A DNA stretch of 64,000 bases from assembly GCA_019448385.1 (NCBI GenBank), contig JAGTXO010000003.1, forward strand, positions 1,364,001-1,428,000, given 5' to 3'. The notes below the pieces were generated by a model. It was not told where the DNA came from. It searched no databases and worked only from the letters and a program-made list of their open reading frames with translations. Position numbers and translations under genes: made by a program. Positions 58,901 to 64,000 of the stretch are shown here, piece after piece. This DNA comes from Diacronema lutheri (Eukaryota; Haptophyta; Pavlovophyceae; Pavlovales; Pavlovaceae). Every line of letters begins with the position of its first letter. Position 1 is the stretch's first letter.

Positions 58901-61248
58901 GACTCGACGCGCGTGATGCGCGCGGGCGGCGCGGGCGGCGGCGCGGGCGGCGGCGCGGGCGGCGGCGCGGGCGGCGCGGTCGAGCTCAGGCTCGCCCTGA
59001 GCGAGTGCAGGAAGGCCTCGAAGGCGGACGCCGCAGAGCTCTTGCGTGGCGCCTTGACGAGAGCGTTCGCGCCCTTTCCGCTCGCGCCAAGCGGCCCGCC
59101 GCCGCCGCCGCCGCGGCCGCCGCCGCCACCGCCACCAGCGACGCCTACTGCGGCGCCCGTCGTCGTCGCGGCGCCAATGACACCCGCGCGCTTGGTCCAC
59201 CCGGACACACCCGCCGCTGCCTCGCCCTCAAGTCCGGGGACGCACGCGTGTGCGTTCACAGCCATGCCGGTCTTGGCCGTGCCGGCCGGCGTGGCCGGGA
59301 GCGAGGTGATTGGCTCCACTGCGAGCTCAGCCGCCATCCTCGAGAAGAGTTGCGTGCGCGCCAGCTCGGTGACGAACAAGCGGTGCGGCCCGTGCGGCAC
59401 GCGCAGCACGTAGCCTGCCGGGTCAAAACTGCCGTTGCTCCAGTCACGCACCGTGCTGCGCGCCCACGCGCGCACGCCCGGCACGAGCGCGGCGAGCTGC
59501 GAGGCGAGCACGGTCGCGAGGCCCGACGACGCGGACGACGCAGCTGGCGGCAGCTCCAGAATCTGCAGCAGCGCGCACGTGCGCGCGCGCGCGCGCGCGC
59601 CGTGCGCGTCGGCCGCTGGCGCGGCCGCGCCTTCGTCTGGCGCATTTGCCCTCTCCGCGACGCGGGCGAGCGCGCGCGCGGCTGGCGGCACGCCCGTTGC
59701 GCGCGCGCCCGAACGCGTATTGGCGGCGTTGGCGCTCGCCGCGCCGGCGGCGCGAGCGAGCGGCGCGCGCAGCTCGTCGCCGTGGGCGCAGAGCTCGAGC
59801 GGCGCGATGCGCGTGCATGCGCGCGCGGCGGTCGCGATCGCGGCGCGGATGCGGTCGGGCAGCTTGGCAGGCGGCGCGTGCCCGTGCAGCAGCCGGCGCG
59901 CGCCAGCGCGCAGGTCGACGACGATCGGGGGCGGCGAGCCGCCGTCGCCCGCATCGTGCCCGCTTGGCGGGGGCGCGAGCAGCGCAATGTCCGAATTTAA
60001 AAAGTGCGGAGCGGCGAGGTCAGAAAGGGTGTCGATGCCAAGCTCGGGCGCGACGGCGGCGTCGAAGAGCTCGCCGAGCACGCCGACGAGCGCGGGCACG
60101 GGCGCGTGCACAATGTCGACGAGCGGCTCGGGCAGCACGGGCACGAACGCGCCCTGCCATGCGAACGGGCGAAGCAGCGCGGACAGAACCTCCGCCGCGG
60201 CGCACAGGACGGACGCCGAGTCGGCGACGAGCACAACGGTCACCTCGCACAACAGCGCCTCGACCAGCGTGCACAGCACCTCGGCGGGCGCGCGCGAGAG
60301 GAGCGCCGCCGGGTGGAAGCCAAGGGGCGGGAGACGTGCACGCTGCGCCACGGCCGCGAGCGCTTCCGCGCCCGCGCCCGCGGCGGAGGCGGCGGCGGTG
60401 ACGGCGGCGGGCGGCGATGGCGCGTCGGCGGGCGCACCAGCGGGCTCGAACGCGCTCGAGCTCGGGTGCAGCGCCAGGCTCAGCGTGCGATCGCCCACCT
60501 GCACGCGCACGGCGCGGCCGTCGGTTGGGAGAGGCACCTCGGGCGGCAGGAGGCCGCCATGCTGCTGGCGGAGCGCGCGGAAGAGGAAGTGCTCGACGAC
60601 GCGGCCGAGCTCGGCCTCGGGCGGGCAGCTCGCCGGCACGGGCGCGCTCGCGAGCACGCCCAGCTTGGGCGCCGCCTGCTGGATGAAGGCCTTGCGCGCG
60701 CGGCGCGCGCGCCGGCGGTCGCCGCGCCGGAGTGCCAGCGGCGCGCCGAGCGGCAGCTGCTCGAGCTGCGCGTGAAGGGCCTCGAGGTAGAACGCGGGCG
60801 CGGCGCACGCGTGGCGCGAGACAATCACCACGCAGCGCGGCGCCCAGTCCCGAGGCCGCGGTGGTGGGGGCGGCGTGACCGGCGCGTCCGCCTCGGCCGC
60901 GTCCAGCGCCGACGCGATCGCGTCCGCTGGCTCCGCCTCGTCCGAATCGTCGGTGAGCGGCTCGTAGACAAGCAGGCAGTAGACGTACAACTTGGCCGAC
61001 GAAGCGGAGAGCACCACCATGTAGAGCCGCGGCGGCGGCGGCGCCACAACGCCGAGCACGCACGCGGCGCCGTTGGGAAGCGCGAAGATTTCGAGGCCGC
61101 CGGGGAACGGCACGGGCCGGCGCGCCTTGGAGCCGCCCTCGTGCGCGTCGGGGAAGACGCCGAGAACGCGTGCGGGCGAACCGACGCCGCGCGGCCCGAC
61201 CACCGCGACGTACTCACCGAGCGGCGTGAAGCCGGGCACGTCGTTCAT
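55978..61248 (-). CDS. DENN-domain protein (Rab GEF type), 1756 aa
   Basis: One exon. The chosen start at 61248 (MNDVPGFTPLGEYVAVVG) puts the uDENN domain at the N-terminus as usual. The same frame has an earlier ATG at 61365 overlapping the start codon of the divergent helicase gene. The u-, c- and d-DENN order is readable: YMVVLSASSAKLYVYCLLVYEPL, CVVIVSRHACAAPAFYLEALHAQL, LVEALLCEVTVVLVADSASVLCAAAEVLSALLRPFAWQGAF, VPVLPEPLVDIVHAPVPALVGVL and FLNSDIALL. DENN proteins are exchange factors for Rab GTPases in membrane traffic. The middle about 800 residues are low-complexity (QP, PPA, ADA repeats). The C-terminal about 350 residues are helical with AARASIEVELFGLRPHG..ELRSFVARQEANAELRGAL, possibly a separate module. 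Confidence 0.8.
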   Translation of the reverse strand: MNDVPGFTPLGEYVAVVGPRGVGSPARVLGVFPDAHEGGSKARRPVPFPGGLEIFALPNGAACVLGVVAPPPPRLYMVVLSASSAKLYVYCLLVYEPLTDDSDEAEPADAIASALDAAEADAPVTPPPPPRPRDWAPRCVVIVSRHACAAPAFYLEALHAQLEQLPLGAPLALRRGDRRRARRARKAFIQQAAPKLGVLASAPVPASCPPEAELGRVVEHFLFRALRQQHGGLLPPEVPLPTDGRAVRVQVGDRTLSLALHPSSSAFEPAGAPADAPSPPAAVTAAASAAGAGAEALAAVAQRARLPPLGFHPAALLSRAPAEVLCTLVEALLCEVTVVLVADSASVLCAAAEVLSALLRPFAWQGAFVPVLPEPLVDIVHAPVPALVGVLGELFDAAVAPELGIDTLSDLAAPHFLNSDIALLAPPPSGHDAGDGGSPPPIVVDLRAGARRLLHGHAPPAKLPDRIRAAIATAARACTRIAPLELCAHGDELRAPLARAAGAASANAANTRSGARATGVPPAARALARVAERANAPDEGAAAPAADAHGARARARTCALLQILELPPAASSASSGLATVLASQLAALVPGVRAWARSTVRDWSNGSFDPAGYVLRVPHGPHRLFVTELARTQLFSRMAAELAVEPITSLPATPAGTAKTGMAVNAHACVPGLEGEAAAGVSGWTKRAGVIGAATTTGAAVGVAGGGGGGGRGGGGGGPLGASGKGANALVKAPRKSSAASAFEAFLHSLRASLSSTAPPAPPPAPPPAPPPAPPARITRVESPSPSFAHHNALAEPPGTARSQSAESAGGATVASTLPYWFSSGRAAVSAPTAARGTGVTHAPASLAVAPAADVGVPRAEAPPAAAPELPDGMLGEDWRSRDGRAPARAHAPAAQPEPQPQPQPQPQPQPQPQPQPQPQPQPQPQPPSPRMSHATEHTHDSPAGADGAPAGAAASAPDAYAADAPAAADAPAAAGVPASRRRAAHVDAASASAVDAVARGGLEFAARADALAACSTAAARAPEAAGAAAVERVADARVGPQSGVGSRVSCAEDGVAADASTDSEPASGLEPDTDSQPTSPHQPKPSPPALPAVEAAAERRAPDATTSADEPAPDASGARRSDERRTSAGLIGASPHTRAAALAPSVTRARARTEVEEEERVEAGELELIEAAASLVSAFEHATQSAAGEFAARLGRAAAASQEAHTRLLHPTALQLQVAAGAFATAAVAVSRAPMCARRRSGPGEDACDSASSAATWGAPDAVQRWRAPTPLGPTSCPPSLLGAGAGSGGSAAGAGSACTRADAVDGVGAAHVAGANGCGGGESGEESGAMAGAMLTRRARRVASTSAAADSAMPGAAGAPPARRAAVHARASCGGSASSRGESLCPEDRPDPESLETAVVVGAHGTTATAASAVASADGDGKAPAGSRPVLRPTSAPSAPASPIARPPPISPPPPLQQSFPSTDGARTLGGRVGWPRRGATACDGMEEARLEFRLVVHAALSELRDAAAAGTIVMAGDDERARAGANETAKSEHAPTVVALCDAVEAACALPLRTLIRALERQQRAAPHTRARSALNARARGGGAARDAHTAVTAVALRGVALALQGLQIALHASSERVRDACDAHERARWAQLAAARASIEVELFGLRPHGATAELRSFVARQEANAELRGALATYVHAPIAAAVDEGSRQGDELVDALNALAASTQRILLATVAVDAPASARALPARMAGAPRELGESVVDERGLELWEQWF
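58468..58566. repeat. Hexamer-based repeat coding Gln-Pro in the DENN gene
   Basis: CTGCGGCTGGGG-type units encode about fifteen QP dipeptides on the minus strand, in the disordered middle of the DENN protein. Confidence 0.9.
58921..58978. repeat. 12-bp repeat coding Pro-Pro-Ala in the DENN gene
   Basis: About four copies of a 12-bp unit (GCGGGCGGCGGC) encode PPAP repeats on the minus strand in the same disordered region. A neighbouring GCC/CCG triplet run near 59098-59137 encodes a Gly-rich stretch. Confidence 0.85.
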
Positions 61249-61363
61249 TGGCGTGTCCCTCGAGCCGGACCGGCGCGCGCGCGCGCCATCTTTGCAGCTC
61301 GGTGTTTTTGGCTTCGCGCGCGCGTTGCCCACGTTTTGAAGCCCGTCCTCGTGCGACGAGGAC

Positions 61364-62968
61364 ATGGGCAAGCGTAGACAGGCCGACGGCGGCGCGACGG
61401 ACGGCTCAGAGCCGCCTCCGCCCAAGCAGGCGAAGCTCAGCAGGAGCGCGGGCGGAGAGGCCGACGCGCCGGACGCGGACGCGGCCGAGGCGCGCAGGCG
61501 CAAGGATGAGCGGAAGGCGCGCAAGAGGGAGAAGCGCGCCGCCGCCGAGGCTGTGGGCGTGGCCGCGCCGGACGCCGGCGTGGCCGCGGCCGCGCCGACG
61601 GCCGCGGGCTCTTTCGGCGCGAGTGCGGCGGATGACGCGGCCTACCGCGCCGAGCATCAGATCGGCGCGGGAGAAGGCACCGACGCGTCGGCGCTGCCCG
61701 CGTGCGTGCGCGACTTTTCACGCGCGCCGTTTGCGCCGGCCGTTCTCGGCGCGCTGCGCGCCGCCGGCTTCTCGAGCCCGACGCCAATCCAGGCGCAAGC
61801 GTGGCCAATCGTGCTGTCTGGCGCGGATCTGATCGCCGTCGCGAAGACCGGCTCGGGCAAGACGCTCGCCTTCCTGCTGCCGGCGCTGCACGTGCTCACG
61901 GCGGGCGGCGCGCGTGCGCCCGCCGGCGGAGCGCCGTCGCCGCGCGCGCTCGTGCTCGCGCCGACGCGCGAGCTGGCGATGCAGATCGAGGCAGAGAGCA
62001 GTCGCTTCGGCAAGTGCGTCGGCTGCGCCTCGCTGTGCGCGTTTGGCGGCGCGCCCGTCCACGCGCAAAAGGCTGCGCTGCTCCGGCTCCGGCCGGACAT
62101 GGTCGTCGCGACGCCCGGCCGTCTCGTCGACCTGCTCGGCCAGGGCGCGCTCGAGCTGGGCAGCTGCGGCATCGTGACGCTCGACGAGGCCGACCGGATG
62201 CTCGACATGGGCTTTGAGCCGCAGATCTCGCAGATCTTCGCGAAGTTGCCGCCCGCCGCTGCCGTCGGCGCGCAGAGCAGCCGGCAGACGTTGTGCTTCA
62301 CGGCCACGTGGCCCAAGGCTGTGCGCAAGCTCGCGGCATCCTACCTGCGCGCGGACGCGACAATAACGCTCTTCATCGGCGGTGGCGCCGACGCCGAGCT
62401 CGAGGCGAACCGCGCGGTCTCGCAGCTGTTCGTGCACGCGACGGACGACGAGAAGGACCGAAAGCTCTTCGACTTTTTGTGCGCGCTGCCCGACGGCTCG
62501 CGCGTCGTCGTCTTTGCGAACACGAAGCGGCGCGTCGAGTCGCTCTCCAAGCGCTTCTGGGACGAGGGCTTCGGCACGTGCGCGATCCACGGCGACAAGA
62601 AGCAGAACGAGCGCGACGCGGCGCTCGCCTCCTTCGTCGCCAACCGCAGCCCGCTCATGTTTGCGACCGACGTGGCCGCGCGCGGGCTGGACATCAAGGG
62701 CGTCACGCACGTGGTCAACTTTGACATGGCCAAGGACGTCGAGTCGTACGTGCACAGGATAGGCAGGACGGGGCGCGCGGGTGAGCTCGGTGCGTCCGTC
62801 ACCTTTTGGAACCCGGACTACGACAAGGAGTGCGCGCCGGCGCTCGTCAAGATCGCGCGCGACGCGGGCCAGCCGGTGCCCGACTGGCTGGCCAAGTTTG
62901 AGCGCGCGCGCGCGGGCAAGCAGTGGAAAGTTGAGGACGCGGCGCTCGCGCCCGCGCCGCGCGAGTAG
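61364..62968 (+). CDS. DEAD-box ATP-dependent RNA helicase (DBP2/DBP3/DDX5-like)
   Basis: 534 aa, single exon from the ATG at 61364. Helicase motifs in order: FSSPTPIQAQAWPIVLSG (Q motif); AKTGSGKT (Walker A); PTRELAMQ (Ia); TPGRLVDLL (Ib); LDEADRMLDMGFEPQI (DEAD, II); CFTATWP, where SAT is replaced by TAT (III) as in DBP2/DBP3-like proteins; VVVFANTKRRVE (IV); FATDVAARGLDIKGVTHVVNFD (V); and HRIGRTGRAG (VI). The N-terminus is Lys/Arg-rich (RRRKDERKARKREKRAAAEA), a likely nuclear or nucleolar signal, so a role in ribosome biogenesis or mRNA handling is reasonable. Its start codon overlaps an ATG of the divergent DENN gene (CATG at 61363-61366). Confidence 0.93.
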   Translation: MGKRRQADGGATDGSEPPPPKQAKLSRSAGGEADAPDADAAEARRRKDERKARKREKRAAAEAVGVAAPDAGVAAAAPTAAGSFGASAADDAAYRAEHQIGAGEGTDASALPACVRDFSRAPFAPAVLGALRAAGFSSPTPIQAQAWPIVLSGADLIAVAKTGSGKTLAFLLPALHVLTAGGARAPAGGAPSPRALVLAPTRELAMQIEAESSRFGKCVGCASLCAFGGAPVHAQKAALLRLRPDMVVATPGRLVDLLGQGALELGSCGIVTLDEADRMLDMGFEPQISQIFAKLPPAAAVGAQSSRQTLCFTATWPKAVRKLAASYLRADATITLFIGGGADAELEANRAVSQLFVHATDDEKDRKLFDFLCALPDGSRVVVFANTKRRVESLSKRFWDEGFGTCAIHGDKKQNERDAALASFVANRSPLMFATDVAARGLDIKGVTHVVNFDMAKDVESYVHRIGRTGRAGELGASVTFWNPDYDKECAPALVKIARDAGQPVPDWLAKFERARAGKQWKVEDAALAPAPRE

Positions 62969-63044
62969 GCAAGCTTGTCCACGGCGTTCACCGGGAGAGG
63001 AAGAGAGGGAGAAAAAGGGAAGCGGCCAGAGAGCGCACCACATG

Positions 63045-64000
63045 TCAGCGCGTCGTCGCGCCGCCCCACCAGCGCAGCTGCGACGCTGTGCTCCCGTAGC
63101 TACCGCTGCCGCCGCCGCCACCGCCACTCGCGCCGGCGGGCGTGCGGTCGGCGCGCCCTGCCCCTTCGAGCGCGCGCACGGGCGCCACGCGGCCCGCGCG
63201 ATCGTCCGCGTGCAGTTGCAGCCCAGCCGCGCGCGCCTCGCGCTCGCGCCGCGCGGCGACGGCTTCCTCCACGGCCTTCATCAGCCGGCGCCGATGTCCG
63301 GGAGCGTCAATCCCGCATGCAGCCATGTCCTCGACGGTCATCATCTCGACCACGCCCATCGAATCAAAGCCCGCGCCGAGCAGGTTGGACGTGTACTGCT
63401 GCAGCTCGTACGAGAGCAGCCACTCGCGCACGCGCTCGCACTCGGCGAGCGCCGAGTGCGTGCGCGCCGCGTCGGCGGGTACGCGCGGGAGCAGGTCGGC
63501 GGCGCGAATGATCTCCGCTACGTGCGCCTCGTGCACGACGCCGCACGTGCGCAGCTGTGCGCGCGTGAGCGTCGAGACGAGCTCGAGCTCGCCCAACCCC
63601 GCCTCGCGCAGCGCGGATGCGTACTGCGCGAGGCCAAGGGCGTGCAGCCACGCGCCGAGCTCGAAACGGCCGTCAGCGGTCGCAGCCCCGCCGTCGGGCG
63701 AGCCGAGGTCTCGGTCCTTCGCGCCTGCGCCGCCGGACGCGCGCGCGCCCGCGGCCGCTGCGGCTGCGACCGCGGCGCCCGCCATGTCCACAAACGGCTC
63801 GTTCCCGCTGCGTCGCAGCCTCGCCGGCGACGAGCCGAGCGCGCGCTCGACGCTGTCGGCTGACGACGCGCCCTCGACGCTGAGCAGCTCGGCGCGAAGC
63901 ATGGCGGGCGCAGGCGCCGGGCGGAGCGCGGCGAGACTCGAGAGCGTGCGCAGCACGTCCGTCGCCTGCTGCAGGAGCGCAGCGCTCGCAAAGCCACCAA
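63045..64000 (-). CDS. Protein with two SAM domains (partial, 5' end outside window)
   Basis: The frame enters from the right edge (GGFASAALLQQATDVLRTL) and ends at 63045, giving 317 visible residues. Two sterile-alpha-motif-like domains can be read: WLHALGLAQYASALREAGLG..LTRAQLRTCGV..HVAEIIRAA, and VREWLLSYELQQYTSNLLGAGFDSMGVVEMMTVEDMAACGIDAPGHRRRLMKAVEEA. SAM domains mediate protein-protein or RNA binding. A basic helical stretch (VAARREREARAAGL) and a Gly/Ser-rich tail with six consecutive Gly follow. The rest of the protein, and therefore its role, lies outside the window. It is convergent with the DEAD-box gene (76 nt between stops). Confidence 0.75.
   Translation of the reverse strand, partial: GGFASAALLQQATDVLRTLSSLAALRPAPAPAMLRAELLSVEGASSADSVERALGSSPARLRRSGNEPFVDMAGAAVAAAAAAGARASGGAGAKDRDLGSPDGGAATADGRFELGAWLHALGLAQYASALREAGLGELELVSTLTRAQLRTCGVVHEAHVAEIIRAADLLPRVPADAARTHSALAECERVREWLLSYELQQYTSNLLGAGFDSMGVVEMMTVEDMAACGIDAPGHRRRLMKAVEEAVAARREREARAAGLQLHADDRAGRVAPVRALEGAGRADRTPAGASGGGGGGSGSYGSTASQLRWWGGATTR

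Noticed and set aside
1-64000. Bacterial operons or a prophage
   Set aside because: There are no ribosome-binding-site patterns, genes alternate strand, spliceosomal introns interrupt conserved domains, and most families are eukaryote-specific.

Overview
This window is nuclear DNA from a GC-rich, intron-poor eukaryote, most likely a unicellular alga. The evidence is direct: recognisable eukaryote-only proteins (TFIIF alpha, APC1, MAP65/PRC1, geranylgeranyltransferase beta, DENN, NDUFA5) are split by short spliceosomal introns at homology-defined junctions. Several proteins start with secretory-type signal peptides, one apparently followed by a plastid-type leader. Very high GC, short introns with GTGCGCG or GCGCGC donors and plastid-type precursors suggest a haptophyte of the Pavlova/Diacronema type. 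That placement is inference.

Layout. 0-5.2 kb: TFIIF alpha (-), a small ORF (+), a membrane protein (-) and a five-exon cyclin-Y-like gene (+). 5.2-20.6 kb: a small coiled-coil protein (-), a putative plastid protein (+), a complete six-exon APC1 (-), a kelch/coiled-coil protein (-) and MAP65/PRC1 (+). 20.9-31.7 kb: prolyl-tRNA synthetase with an N-terminal editing domain (-), geranylgeranyltransferase-I beta (-), a rhodanese-like/methyltransferase fusion (+), a PIN-like transporter with an apple-like N-terminus (+) and an SLC4-type anion transporter (+). 31.7-39.9 kb: a repeat-bearing, gene-sparse stretch with a FAD monooxygenase (-), small hypothetical genes, a sugar transferase (-), NDUFA5 (-) and an EF-hand membrane protein (+). 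39.9-50.8 kb: a 2,803-residue armadillo-like/EF-hand protein (+) and a peroxisomal carnitine acyltransferase (-). 50.8-64 kb: a broken gene (-), threonyl-tRNA synthetase with six exons (+), organellar uS7 (-), a DENN protein (-), a DEAD-box helicase (+) and a SAM-domain protein (-) that runs off the right edge.

The genes form no single pathway. Cyclin-Y, APC1 and MAP65/PRC1 are three cell-division genes within 17.5 kb, and two aminoacyl-tRNA synthetases are present. Packing is tight. Several head-to-head pairs have start codons 12-100 nt apart, one pair is centred on a perfect 24-nt palindrome, and one tail-to-tail pair overlaps by 8 nt.

I placed 27 introns by requiring reading-phase agreement and, where possible, agreement with the known protein family. 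Six use GC instead of GT at the donor. Because the DNA is so GC-rich, long spurious open frames run through most real genes and introns on all strands; these were discarded. No tRNA, rRNA, CRISPR array, insertion sequence or replication origin was recognised.
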